Shown here: one piece after another, positions 53,780-63,148 of the stretch
Layout of the letters: the number at the start of each line of letters is the position of its first letter
Numbering within the stretch: the stretch's first letter is position 1
Origin: JABSSA01 sp039984715
GTDB taxonomy: Bacteria > Pseudomonadota > Alphaproteobacteria > Rhodobacterales > Rhodobacteraceae
Assembly: GCA_039984715.1 (NCBI GenBank)
Contig: JBDWUA010000015.1
Coordinates: forward strand, 124,001 to 188,000
Direction of reading: 5' to 3'
DNA: 64,000 nucleotides
Program-made: the position numbers and the translations under genes
The notes under the pieces: generated by a model
The model's input: the letters and a program-made list of their open reading frames with translations, nothing else
Databases searched by the model: none
What the model was told of the DNA's origin: nothing

Positions 53780-54804
53780 TGTTCGTCCGCTATGCTGCGT
53801 GGCGTCTGGTCACGATGTTCATGACATTGTTTGTCGTGTCGATCCTTGTGTTCATCATCATCAACTTGCCGCCCGGCGATTACCTGTCCAATCAAATCGC
53901 AGAACTGCGTGCAACCGGTCAGGAAGAAGGCGTGGCACAGGCCGAATTTTTGCGTAAAGAATACGCCTTGGATCGCCCGTTGTGGCAACAATATATGATC
54001 TGGGTTGGACTTATCCCCGGCCCCAATGGCTTTTCTGGCATGTTGCAGGGCGATTTTGGCTGGTCCTTTGAATTTGATCGCCCTGTTGCAGAAATCGTTG
54101 GCGATACGCTGTGGCTGACTGTTCTTGTGAATGTGTCCGCCGTTTTGTTTGTCTATTTGGTCGCCTTGCCTCTTGGCGTGCTTGCAGCCGCCAAATCAGA
54201 AACTTGGGTTGATTATACCGCCGCTTTTGTAGGTTATCTTGGGCTCGCCACGCCGAACTTCTTGCTTGCTTTGATCTTGTTTTATTACGGTCACAAATAC
54301 CTTGGTCTTCCCATTGGCGGGCTAATGGCCCCGGAATACGATGGCGAACCCATGTCGATGGGCAAAATGCAATCCATTCTTGTTCACCTGATCGTACCTA
54401 CTTTTGTGATTGGAACGTCTGGCGCTGCTGCGATGATGCAGCGATTGCGTGCCAATATGCTGGATGAACTGTCAAAACCCTATGTTGAAACCGCAAAGGC
54501 CAAAGGTCTGTCGGAAACAAAATTGCTCAGCAAATACCCGTTACGTATGGCCTTTAACCCCTTTGTTGCAGATATCGGTAATCTATTGCCCGCGATGGTT
54601 TCTGGATCGGTTCTTGTGTCTGTTGTCTTGGGTCTGCAAACCATTGGACCTGCTTTGCTCACGGCTCTTAAATCGCAGGATCAATTCCTTGCCGCTTTTG
54701 TGCTTATGTTTGTCGCCTTACTGACGCTCATCGGAACGATGATTTCAGATTTGTTGCTGGTCCTGCTTGATCCGCGCATCCGATACGGAGCACGCGAGGG
54801 ATGA
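53776..54804 (+). CDS. Oligopeptide ABC transporter permease (YejB/DppB-like)
   Basis: A 342-residue permease with an N-terminal helix (FMTLFVVSILVFIIINLPPG), the EYALDRPLWQQYMIW segment and the EAA loop RLRANMLDELSKPYVETAKA followed by KGLSETKLLSKYPLR. The C-terminal LVLLDPRIRYGAREG is typical. It is coupled to the binding-protein gene upstream and to the second permease downstream by 4-nt overlaps. Confidence 0.92.
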   Translation: MMFVRYAAWRLVTMFMTLFVVSILVFIIINLPPGDYLSNQIAELRATGQEEGVAQAEFLRKEYALDRPLWQQYMIWVGLIPGPNGFSGMLQGDFGWSFEFDRPVAEIVGDTLWLTVLVNVSAVLFVYLVALPLGVLAAAKSETWVDYTAAFVGYLGLATPNFLLALILFYYGHKYLGLPIGGLMAPEYDGEPMSMGKMQSILVHLIVPTFVIGTSGAAAMMQRLRANMLDELSKPYVETAKAKGLSETKLLSKYPLRMAFNPFVADIGNLLPAMVSGSVLVSVVLGLQTIGPALLTALKSQDQFLAAFVLMFVALLTLIGTMISDLLLVLLDPRIRYGAREG

Positions 54805-55955
54805 GCCAATTGAATGACGGTCGTTATGTTGACGATGCCCCTTATGATCCAAATACAGACCTATCAGCCCCAGACCGATCCGACATGGATGCGCCGGGCT
54901 GGGTTTTGGTCTGGCGTAAATTTAAACGCCACAAGCTGGGTCTCATCTCGGGTGTATTCTTGTTCCTTAGCTATCTAATGCTGCCTTTTGCAGGTTTTCT
55001 GTCACCCTATACCCCGAATGAACGCAGTGCGGATCACTTGTACCACCCGCCTCAGTTCATTCATTGGTGGCATGAAGGGGATTACATCGGACCTTTTGTC
55101 TATCCCACAACCGGCATAGCGGATTTAGAACAATACAAATGGACCTACGACGTGGACCGAACACGGCCCATGCCGTTGCAGTTCTTCTGCGAACGCGGCA
55201 GTTACAAGCTGTTTGGATTGTTTGAAACCAGTCGCCATCTTGTCTGCGCTCCCGAAGGTGCCACCGTGTTTATTCTTGGATCAGACCGGCTGGGTCGTGA
55301 TGTCTTGTCGCGCATTCTATATGGCGCACAGCTTTCGCTGACCGTGGGTTTGATTGGTATAACCGTGTCCTTCATTCTGGGCATCAGTTTCGGTGCTATG
55401 GCCGGTTACTTTGGCGGCTGGGTGGATTGGGTCGTAAATCGCTCGATCGAGATTTTGCGATCTCTGCCTGAACTGCCGCTTTGGCTTGCCTTATCCGCAG
55501 CCGTCCCATCAAATTGGGGCCCGGTATCCGTGTTCTTTATCATATCCATCATCCTAGGGCTGCTCGACTGGCCCGGGCTTGCCAGAGCCGTCCGAAGTAA
55601 GTTCCTCTCGTTGAGAGAGGAGGAATATGTCAGAGCCGCCGAAATGATGGGAGCCAAGCCAGCCCGCGTCATCCGGCGTCATTTGCTGCCAAACTTCATG
55701 AGCCACTTAATCGCATCAGCGACCCTGTCCATCCCGGCCATGATCCTTGGCGAAACCGCTTTGTCATTCCTTGGTCTCGGATTGCGCGCACCGGCAGTGT
55801 CATGGGGTGTAATGCTGAACGATGCCCAGAACTTGGCATCCATAGAAATCTATCCATGGACGGCCATCCCGATGTTACCCATCATTATCGTGGTTTTGGC
55901 GTTCAACTTCCTTGGCGACGGCCTGCGCGACAGTCTTGATCCCTATAAGAGCTAA
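54801..55955 (+). CDS. Oligopeptide ABC transporter permease (YejE/DppC-like)
   Basis: A 384-residue permease, longer than DppC because of an extended periplasmic loop (about residues 70-150, HLYHPPQFIHWWHEGDYIGP) between the first two helices, as in YejE. LGSDRLGRDVLSRILYGAQL, the EAA loop VRSKFLSLREEEYVRAAEMM and ETALSFLGLGLRAPAVSWG are present. It is the last gene of the four-gene transporter operon and is followed by a convergent L,D-transpeptidase-like gene. Confidence 0.92.
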   Translation: MSQLNDGRYVDDAPYDPNTDLSAPDRSDMDAPGWVLVWRKFKRHKLGLISGVFLFLSYLMLPFAGFLSPYTPNERSADHLYHPPQFIHWWHEGDYIGPFVYPTTGIADLEQYKWTYDVDRTRPMPLQFFCERGSYKLFGLFETSRHLVCAPEGATVFILGSDRLGRDVLSRILYGAQLSLTVGLIGITVSFILGISFGAMAGYFGGWVDWVVNRSIEILRSLPELPLWLALSAAVPSNWGPVSVFFIISIILGLLDWPGLARAVRSKFLSLREEEYVRAAEMMGAKPARVIRRHLLPNFMSHLIASATLSIPAMILGETALSFLGLGLRAPAVSWGVMLNDAQNLASIEIYPWTAIPMLPIIIVVLAFNFLGDGLRDSLDPYKS

Positions 55956-55988
55956 AGGTGGTGCTGACCGCTACGCATTGAAAATGCA

Positions 55989-56729
55989 TCAAAAGGATTG
56001 AAAGGCGTATCGCTTTTCAAATACCGATACTTTCGATGGAATGCGGTTGGCTTCGAACAAGTCGTAGCCTGTTTTTAGGTTGCTCCAATATGCATACCAC
56101 CTGTTGTCGCGTTCTTTAGACAGGCGTTCGTTTGTCATCTTGAATGGAAAGGCGTGCACTTGGACGTGGCTTTGACCCGCTTGATGCGCAGCCTCGACCA
56201 TCAGATAGATGTCTTCGATCCCATCATCCGTCATGGCATAGCACCCGACGGACACACAATCGCCGTGGATCATCAGAAAACTGCCGCTTCTACCATGGGC
56301 GCGGTCGTATCGATTTGGAAAACCCAGATTGAACGACAGATGATAACTGCTATTCGGATTCATCGCTGCACTGTCGACTTCATAAAACCCTTCGGGGGAT
56401 TGGTGATCCCCTTCACGCAATTTCGGCCCTAGATCACCTGAATGATTGCAAATCTCATAGGTCTCAAACAGCTCAAATGTTTCTTCTGTGCGCAGCCAAA
56501 CTTCGAGCTCACGTTCTTCTTTGAAAACGCGAATAAAGGCCTCCGCGCCCAGTTGAAAACCTGCTTGATCCAACCTTGTGGAAAGTTCAGGCCTGACCCT
56601 TTCCCGAACTTCTACAATGTCCGTAGACGAGCCCCAAATGCGTTGCCACACGATCCCCCGATTCATGAACCCGATGATCCCGGCACCGATCACTGCTGTC
56701 ATCAAAAGACTTTGAAATACCCTATGCAT
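55989..56729 (-). CDS. L,D-transpeptidase family protein (YafK-like)
   Basis: A 246-residue protein with an N-terminal membrane anchor or signal (SLLMTAVIGAGIIGFMNRG) and a YkuD domain. The catalytic motif is IHGDCVSVGC with His155 and Cys163; YEICNHSGDLGPKLREGDHQ and SPEGFYEVD are family segments of the YafK (DpaA-like) branch. Relatives cut or form links between peptidoglycan and proteins. It is convergent with the peptide transporter; a cell-wall peptide recycling link is possible but unproven. Confidence 0.87.
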   Translation of the reverse strand: MHRVFQSLLMTAVIGAGIIGFMNRGIVWQRIWGSSTDIVEVRERVRPELSTRLDQAGFQLGAEAFIRVFKEERELEVWLRTEETFELFETYEICNHSGDLGPKLREGDHQSPEGFYEVDSAAMNPNSSYHLSFNLGFPNRYDRAHGRSGSFLMIHGDCVSVGCYAMTDDGIEDIYLMVEAAHQAGQSHVQVHAFPFKMTNERLSKERDNRWYAYWSNLKTGYDLFEANRIPSKVSVFEKRYAFQSF

Positions 56730-56911
56730 ACGGGAAGGTTACTCCAACGCATGGCTTTTCTCAATTTCGAATAGAACGTCCAAGAGAACGCAGTGGCTGA
56801 TCCCACTCGCAAATGGCACGCGTTCTGACAAGCGCATGCGACACTGGGAGTCTGGACACTTTTGGGGATCACTCGCATGGTCGTAAACGTCAAACATTGC
56901 TGAGGTACCTG

Positions 56912-57994
56912 ATGACGACTTCTATCATTTCCGCGATCCGCGTGCGGCCCGTACTTGCGCCCTTGGATCGACCGATTTCCACGGCTCAGATATCGATCCC
57001 CAAGGCACCGCTTGTTTTGTTCGACATTGAAACCCGCGACGGCATCGTTGGGCGCAGCTATGTGTTTGCTTACACACCGTTGATATTGCGCGCATTGGTG
57101 CATTTTGCCGAGGATTTGGCCGATACATTGATCGGTGAACCAGCGGCACCGTTGGACGTCGCGGCGGCGATGTCTGCGCGATTTGCACTTTTGGGGCGTC
57201 AAGGGGTCGTTGGCATGGTGCTTGCTGGCATCGACATGGCCCTTTGGGACATTGCAGCACAGGCGCGCAATTGCTCGGTCGCGCAGCTGTTAGGCGCCGA
57301 ACATGCCCCAATCCAATGTTATGACAGTCAGGGGGTTTTTGTACCCGGACGTGATGAACACCTTGTCGAAGACACGCTGGCCCGCGGATTTCGTGCCGTA
57401 AAGTTCAAGCTGGGCTTTGAGACAGCACAAGAAGATTTGGCAGCTTTGACACTCATTCGCGACATGATCGGGCCGAATATGCCGTTGATGTTGGATTTCA
57501 ACCAAGGGCTGACAGCTCCGGAAGCCATTCGTCGTATTCGCCTGTTCGAAGACTCTGGCATCGACCTGACATGGATCGAAGAACCCGTACCCGCAGAAGA
57601 TTTCGCCGGCTACCAAGCCGTTCGCGCAAATGTATCAACCCCAATTCAATCGGGTGAAAACTGGTGGCATCCTGCAGACGCAGCGCGGGCGATCCAAGCA
57701 GGAACGACGGATTTCGCCATGCCTGATCTGGTCAAAATTGGCGGGATTACCGGCTGGCAACGCACAACTCCGATCGCTCAGGCCGCATCAATCCCAGTTT
57801 CCAGTCATCTGTTCATCGAAGCCAGCGCGCATGCATTGGCCGCGACGCCAAATACCCACTACCTTGAATTCATGGATATCGCCGGATCATTGATGGCCGA
57901 ACCATACGCGCTGGAAAATGGTTGCCTGACACCACGAGGGCCTGGGTTAGGGATTGAATGGGACGAAAAAGCAGTTTCGGCGAATTTGGCCTGA
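56912..57994 (+). CDS. Enolase-superfamily enzyme (mandelate racemase/muconate lactonizing type)
   Basis: A 360-residue enolase-superfamily protein. The KxK motif (Lys164, Lys166) is in AVKFKLGF, metal ligands Asp195 (LDFNQ), Glu223/224 (WIEEPVP) and Glu249 (SGEN) are visible, and His299 (SSHLFIEA) fits the mandelate-racemase subgroup. It abstracts an alpha-proton from a carboxylate substrate for racemisation, dehydration or lactonisation. The ATG at 56912 has GAGG 6 nt upstream. It is followed by an oxygenase gene on the same strand after 134 bp. Substrate unknown. Confidence 0.87.
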   Translation: MTTSIISAIRVRPVLAPLDRPISTAQISIPKAPLVLFDIETRDGIVGRSYVFAYTPLILRALVHFAEDLADTLIGEPAAPLDVAAAMSARFALLGRQGVVGMVLAGIDMALWDIAAQARNCSVAQLLGAEHAPIQCYDSQGVFVPGRDEHLVEDTLARGFRAVKFKLGFETAQEDLAALTLIRDMIGPNMPLMLDFNQGLTAPEAIRRIRLFEDSGIDLTWIEEPVPAEDFAGYQAVRANVSTPIQSGENWWHPADAARAIQAGTTDFAMPDLVKIGGITGWQRTTPIAQAASIPVSSHLFIEASAHALAATPNTHYLEFMDIAGSLMAEPYALENGCLTPRGPGLGIEWDEKAVSANLA

Positions 57995-58128
57995 TTGCTG
58001 ATATTTAACGCGGCGGCGATCTAATCAACTCGGGTTTTGTCCGTTTCGGCTGAACGGGCAGAACAGACTTTGACTGGACCCGCGTATCCAATCGGCACAT
58101 GATCATGTGAAACGTTCAAGGTGATCCC

Positions 58129-59109
58129 ATGCAAGACTTTGCGCAGGCGACGGTCATTGACCAAATACCTATCATCGATGTGGCCCCATTGTTGACGGGC
58201 CAAGAGGCCCAATCCGTCGCCGCACAGATCCATGATGCTGCGACAGAGGTTGGATTCTTCTACATCTCTGGTCACGGTATTGCACCGGGCGTTATCGATC
58301 AGGCGTTTCAGGCAACCGCTGATTTTTTCGCTCTTCCAGAAGCGCAAAAATCGACGACCGCCGTAAATCAACATCAAAGGGGATGGATGGCCCAAGGCAT
58401 GTCGCGTCTGTCCGGATCAAAGACCCATGACCTGAAAGAGGTGTTTTTTTGGGGCGCGGAAACTGCCTTGGATGATCCAGACTTGCTTGCGGCCAAACCT
58501 CTTGTTGCAGCAAATCAATGGCCAGATGCTGTGTTCCCAAGGCTTCGCACAGACATTACGCCGTATTACGACGCGGTGTGTGATGTCGCACAACAAATCA
58601 TGTCCGCACTCGCGCTTAGTTTGGACCAACCTCAGGACCTGTTTGCGCCAGCCTATCAGAAACCCTTGGCCCGTGGTCAGCTTGTCTATTATCCGCCATC
58701 CACGGATGAAGACGAAGCCGAGGAACGATTTGGCGTCGCGCCACACACGGATTTCGGCGTGCTGACATTTTTGTTGCAAGACAACAGTGGTGGGTTGCAG
58801 GTGCGTTTGCGTTCGGGGGAATGGGTCGCAGCGCCCCCGATTCCGGGCACATTGGTGTGCAATATTGGCGATCTACTTCAACGCTGGAGCAATGACCGTT
58901 TTCGTTCAACTCTCCATCGCGTGATCAATAGATCAAAGGGCGCTCGGTATTCTATTCCGATCTTCTTTGACCCGCAGTCCGATTGTGTCGTTGATCCCAA
59001 AGACCTCGGCGTTTCGGAAAACCAAAGCAAATATGAACCGATCACTGCCGGGGCGTACATTATGGGCCGCAACAAGCAGAGCTTTTCGCAATATAAAGAT
59101 GACCCTTAA
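58129..59109 (+). CDS. 2-oxoglutarate/Fe(II)-dependent oxygenase, isopenicillin-N-synthase-like
   Basis: A 326-residue non-heme iron oxygenase. The N-terminal DIOX_N part (IPIIDVAPLLTG, GFFYISGHGIAPGVI) precedes the jelly-roll core with the metal ligands His206 and Asp208 (APHTDFGVLTFLLQD) and His263 (STLHRVINR); RYS at 273-275 is the co-substrate anchor. It hydroxylates or oxidises a small molecule. AAGGTG 5 nt before the ATG supports the start. It may act with the enolase-superfamily enzyme upstream. Confidence 0.9.
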   Translation: MQDFAQATVIDQIPIIDVAPLLTGQEAQSVAAQIHDAATEVGFFYISGHGIAPGVIDQAFQATADFFALPEAQKSTTAVNQHQRGWMAQGMSRLSGSKTHDLKEVFFWGAETALDDPDLLAAKPLVAANQWPDAVFPRLRTDITPYYDAVCDVAQQIMSALALSLDQPQDLFAPAYQKPLARGQLVYYPPSTDEDEAEERFGVAPHTDFGVLTFLLQDNSGGLQVRLRSGEWVAAPPIPGTLVCNIGDLLQRWSNDRFRSTLHRVINRSKGARYSIPIFFDPQSDCVVDPKDLGVSENQSKYEPITAGAYIMGRNKQSFSQYKDDP

Positions 59110-59179
59110 ATTCAAAACGACGCCTTTGATCAAACCCGAGACACTTGGATAAATTATTGCGTATCGCTCGTTCAAGTGT

Positions 59180-61537
59180 TCAGCGGTCATCTCCAAACGT
59201 ATCAGCGGCTTCGGCCATCTCTTCTTCGATCACTTCACGACTGGCGGCGACGACCTCGTGTTTTTGATGCTCGTCCAGATCGTCCACTTTGCCATCCGCC
59301 AAACGCACTGTGACTTCACGATGGGCGAATTTGACGCCCTCACGTTCAAATAGCATGCGAATTTCTTCATAAACCTTCTTACGCACAAGCCACTGATCGC
59401 CCGGTTTGGTCATGAATTTGACCCGGATGATCATCGCGCTGTCCTGCATCTCGATCACGCCTTGCGATTTAAGCGGCTGTATAAAGTTTTCCCCGATCAC
59501 TGGGTCGCTCAGCAAATCCACACCTAGGTTTTTGATCAATTTACGCACGCGTTCGACATCCGTGTCGTATGTCACGCGTAAGGGCAGTTTCATAATGACC
59601 CAATCACGGCTGTAATTCGTCAGAACCTGAATTTCACCGAAGGGAATTGTATGCAGCGCGCCCAAATGATGGCGCAGTTGAAAGGATCGAACAGAGATGT
59701 TTTCGACGGTGCCCTTAACCCCACCGACATCAATGTATTCCCCCTTACGGAACGCGTCATCGAACAAGAAAAACGCGCCTGAAAAGATATCGCGCACAAG
59801 CGATTGCGATCCAAACCCAACCGCGACGCCGACGATACCGGCACCCGCGAATAGCGGGCCAACATTGACGCCCATTTCCATCAAAGTGATCAATGCGATT
59901 GTGACGACGATCACGATTAGAATGAAGTTCCGAAACAATGGCAAAAGTGTCGCCAATCGTGATGCAGAAGATCCGCCACCTTCATCGCCCAGCTCTGCTT
60001 CTTGGGCATCGCCTTGTTCTTCTGCGATCTTGCTGTCGACCCAAATCCGGAAAACGTTATAAATAATGTACCCAATGAAAAGGATGATGATCATATCGAT
60101 CATTCGGCCCGAAACACTGTCATTCATCATGGCCGTGTCGGGTTGCCAGATTTGCATGAACGCCGTTATCCCAGCGACAAACGCAAGGATTCCAGCCACG
60201 CGCCTTGCTAACCCTTCATACGTTGTGATGCGAATTCTTGCGTCACGAATTTCTACTGGTGCGCTTGCGTCAGATACCTCGCCTTGCTGATCGAGGGCAT
60301 TCGCCATCCGCATTGCACGCGCGCGCGCAAAGCTGCGTTCGATAAAGAAATTGATGACGCCATACACAACAATAATGGTGGTCAATATGCCGTATGCGCC
60401 AGCGATTAGCGGAATATTTGATGGGTTTCCCAACACCAAATCATAGGTCAGTTCGATCCACGCAAAGAAAAAATAAACATAAGCAAGAGGCAGCCAAAGC
60501 GTCGCCATAACCCGCACCAGCCATGAACAATCAGCCTTTGGTTTGCCGTTCATCAGAGCATTGGCAATAGCGCCTCTGTTCATGGCGACCATGATCATAT
60601 TCAGCAGCATGACCGAAAAGGACATCAGCGATGCAAGAAATGCATAAACCTCATAGTTCAGCCCAAGTTCACCGATCCAGATTCCAAACAAAATAGTGGT
60701 CGCGCCAATGCTGACGGTCGCGGTCAACCACCAATGCAACAGTTTTGCATCCCGGTCGCTGAACAAGGGGATGCGATATTGTGGCAAGTAAGGTGACAAG
60801 ATCATCCGCCATATTGCGGAAACAACACGGCAGACAAAATAACCGATATTGATCAACGTCACAGTAAACTGCATCGCAGAATCTTCGAGTGGCCCGAAAA
60901 TCAGCGTTCCCAGCATGTAAGCAACAATCATCGATACGAAAATTCCGATGACGCTCAAGACGAACCGGAAAACCAGAAAGGGCATCTTTTCGCGATACCC
61001 AACCGGATTTTCCCGAATGCGCGACAAAACGAAATTTTTGACAATACGCTTGCCATACACTTCGTGCTGGAACAGCATTCCAATTCCAAACAACAGCAAG
61101 GAAAAGAAAAGAGCCTCGAAAAAGGTCCAAATCGTCCCGTCAGGACTGGAACTGCGCAAAATGAACAGCACTTCGTTAAAGGCAGTCGGTAGGTTCAGAA
61201 GACGTTCCACCAACGCCGCGCGAAATTCGACGGCACTGCTTTGCGCCTTCATCAGTGCGGCGCTGTCTCTCGCAGTTTCGGTCACTTCTTGGTCTGCTTT
61301 ACCACCTTGCGTGATGATATTGCCCTCGCTGTCGATAACGACAACGCTGACACCATTTTCAGCAGCAGACTTTAGTATTTGATCGTAATCCTGCCCATCC
61401 GAAGACGTTTCAGGCGACGTCAGAAATGTTCCCAAGACCTGCGCCTGAGCTGGCGCTATCGGCAGCAATAACATCAGGGTCAGAATTGCGCCCAAACACC
61501 AGCGCCCCATCTGTGCAAACATGTTCTGCCACCTCAT
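59180..61537 (-). CDS. Large MscS-family mechanosensitive channel
   Basis: A 785-residue inner-membrane channel. A signal peptide ends near residue 32 (LMLLLPIAPAQA), a periplasmic part follows, and roughly ten hydrophobic helices fill about residues 130-570. The MscS core near 560-640 shows GPLFAGAGIVGVAVGFGSQS, LVRDIFSGAFFLFDDAFRKG and GVKGTVENISVRSFQLRHH. The acidic C-terminus (REVIEEEMAEAADTFGDDR) is cytosolic. It releases solutes on hypo-osmotic shock, which complements the compatible-solute importer at the left edge. It is divergent from the glycosyltransferase genes. Confidence 0.92.
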   Translation of the reverse strand: MRWQNMFAQMGRWCLGAILTLMLLLPIAPAQAQVLGTFLTSPETSSDGQDYDQILKSAAENGVSVVVIDSEGNIITQGGKADQEVTETARDSAALMKAQSSAVEFRAALVERLLNLPTAFNEVLFILRSSSPDGTIWTFFEALFFSLLLFGIGMLFQHEVYGKRIVKNFVLSRIRENPVGYREKMPFLVFRFVLSVIGIFVSMIVAYMLGTLIFGPLEDSAMQFTVTLINIGYFVCRVVSAIWRMILSPYLPQYRIPLFSDRDAKLLHWWLTATVSIGATTILFGIWIGELGLNYEVYAFLASLMSFSVMLLNMIMVAMNRGAIANALMNGKPKADCSWLVRVMATLWLPLAYVYFFFAWIELTYDLVLGNPSNIPLIAGAYGILTTIIVVYGVINFFIERSFARARAMRMANALDQQGEVSDASAPVEIRDARIRITTYEGLARRVAGILAFVAGITAFMQIWQPDTAMMNDSVSGRMIDMIIILFIGYIIYNVFRIWVDSKIAEEQGDAQEAELGDEGGGSSASRLATLLPLFRNFILIVIVVTIALITLMEMGVNVGPLFAGAGIVGVAVGFGSQSLVRDIFSGAFFLFDDAFRKGEYIDVGGVKGTVENISVRSFQLRHHLGALHTIPFGEIQVLTNYSRDWVIMKLPLRVTYDTDVERVRKLIKNLGVDLLSDPVIGENFIQPLKSQGVIEMQDSAMIIRVKFMTKPGDQWLVRKKVYEEIRMLFEREGVKFAHREVTVRLADGKVDDLDEHQKHEVVAASREVIEEEMAEAADTFGDDR

Positions 61538-61900
61538 TTTGTCTTTTTTGGTTCCTCAATCGATACGCAGGCATACCAACCAATGCAAATCAACAAAACC
61601 ATGCACACACTTTCACCATTAAGAGAGTTGTCTTACAGAGACTCGATTTTCTCACCAAACATGTCCATTTTTTGCTTTGGTGAGAAAAGGGCAAATCCCT
61701 TGGTGGGTTCGCAAACCTTGTGTACTCAAGGTTGGGTTTGCATGATCTGAGGACTGGATTACGATGATATCGTTGCGCGCGCGCATCGTTTTTCGACAGA
61801 ATTTTGGCAAATCTTGCAGGCAGGCTTTGGCATCTTTGATCGGGTAGTATACGAATTGCTGGGCTTCGCGTTTTAGACCCTTCAAGAAAGGTGGACGTGA
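61538..61900. other. Divergent intergenic region with two inverted repeats
   Basis: About 360 bp between the channel gene and the glycosyltransferase operon. No gene is supported: a 77-codon minus-strand frame (61652-61885) starts with TTG and has no ribosome site. It contains the 13-bp inverted repeat at 61647-61688 and a second imperfect hairpin at 61711-61741 (AACCTTG/CAAGGTT core). Confidence 0.5.
61647..61688. repeat. Perfect 13-bp inverted repeat
   Basis: TTTTCTCACCAAA (61647-61659) and TTTGGTGAGAAAA (61676-61688), 16-nt loop. The plus-strand sequence after it is purine-rich, so it does not look like a simple terminator in that direction. On either strand it could act as operator or RNA structure in the leader of the flanking genes. 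Confidence 0.5.
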
Positions 61901-63148
61901 ATGACATGGGTGGAAGGAATAGAAATGGGCAAGACTGTCTCAGCCCCTGAACTCGTGCGGTCAACTTGGCCGCGGCGTGTGATGCTCTATAGCCATGACA
62001 CCTTTGGGCTTGGTCACTTACGCAGATCGCGCGCAATTGCCGCCGCGCTGACGCATTCAGGTGTCGCGACCTCCGCCATTATCCTAACCGGCAGCCCGGT
62101 TGCTGGGCGGTTCACCTTTCCAGAAAGTGTGGATCACGTGCGTTTACCAGGCGTCAAGAAACTGGCTGATGGTTCGTATGCCAGCCAGTCCTCTGGTACT
62201 GATATCGAAGAAACAACTGCGCTGCGGGCCGGCATCATTCAGTCAACAATCGACCAATATGAACCTGACATGTTGATCGTTGATAAGGAACCAACTGGCT
62301 TTCGCGGCGAATTGCTTCCTACGCTGGAAACCTTGGCTCGTCGTGGTCGCACCCGACTGGTGCTGGGGCTGCGTGATGTGTTGGATGAACCCGAGGTTTT
62401 GGCCGAGGAATGGGCCCGCAAGGGTGCAATCGATGCAACCGAACAATTCTATGACGAGATTTGGGTTTATGGACCACGGTCTGTTTATGATCCAACAATT
62501 GGTTTGCCGCTTTCGGCAGCTATTCGGGAACGCATGCATTGGACCGGGTATTTGCGACGCGAGATCGTCGATGCCGCGGATGTGCCGAACGAACCGTATA
62601 TTCTCGTGACTCCCGGCGGTGGGGGCGACGGCGCTGCGATGGTTAACCTTGTCCTTTCGGCCTATGAGCAGGATCCGACCCTTGGACCGAAAGCAATGCT
62701 TGTTTATGGACCATTCTTGTCGGGCGACACGCGGGTCGAATTCGAAGCACGCGTAGCAAGATTAAATGGTCGAGTGACAGCTGTCGGCTTTGAAAGCAAA
62801 ATCGAAGCGCTTTTCGCGGGGGCTGAAGGTGTTGTTAGCATGGGCGGATATAATACGTTCTGCGAGGTGTTGAGCTTTGACAAACGTGCGGTCATTGTCC
62901 CGCGTACGACACCAAGATTGGAACAGTGGATTCGCGCCAGCCGCGCCGAAGAACTGGGGCTGGTCAAAATGCTGGACGAAAAACGCGACGGATTAACCCC
63001 CCAAACCATGAGCACAATCATCCGAGGCCTACCTCATCAAAGCAAACCTTCCGAAGCCGGGGCCGACGGTCTTTTGGATGGGCTTAATGTCGTGATCGAA
63101 CGCACGCGTCAGCTTGTTGCTGACCGGATTCATCCGGCGGCCGAATGA
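61901..63148 (+). CDS. MurG-like glycosyltransferase (GT-B fold)
   Basis: A 415-residue protein of the family often annotated as glycosyltransferase in Rhodobacteraceae. RRVMLYSHDTFGLGHLRRSR near residue 25 is the N-terminal GT-B start with the GHLxR motif of UDP-sugar enzymes such as MurG, and VVSMGGYNTFCEVLSFDKRA near 310 is the C-terminal nucleotide-sugar site. Two starts are possible: ATG 61901 (AAGGTGG 6 nt upstream) or ATG 61925 (AGGA 7 nt upstream). The next gene overlaps the stop. Substrate unknown; a surface polysaccharide role is inferred from the neighbour. Confidence 0.82.
   Translation: MTWVEGIEMGKTVSAPELVRSTWPRRVMLYSHDTFGLGHLRRSRAIAAALTHSGVATSAIILTGSPVAGRFTFPESVDHVRLPGVKKLADGSYASQSSGTDIEETTALRAGIIQSTIDQYEPDMLIVDKEPTGFRGELLPTLETLARRGRTRLVLGLRDVLDEPEVLAEEWARKGAIDATEQFYDEIWVYGPRSVYDPTIGLPLSAAIRERMHWTGYLRREIVDAADVPNEPYILVTPGGGGDGAAMVNLVLSAYEQDPTLGPKAMLVYGPFLSGDTRVEFEARVARLNGRVTAVGFESKIEALFAGAEGVVSMGGYNTFCEVLSFDKRAVIVPRTTPRLEQWIRASRAEELGLVKMLDEKRDGLTPQTMSTIIRGLPHQSKPSEAGADGLLDGLNVVIERTRQLVADRIHPAAE

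Noticed and set aside
59141..59178. ACACTTG/CAAGTGT inverted repeat as terminator between the oxygenase and MscS genes
   Set aside because: Only 7 bp with a loop of more than 20 nt and no U-tract; too weak.
61652..61885. 77-codon minus-strand frame in the intergenic region
   Set aside because: TTG start, no ribosome site, and it runs through the inverted repeat; judged chance.
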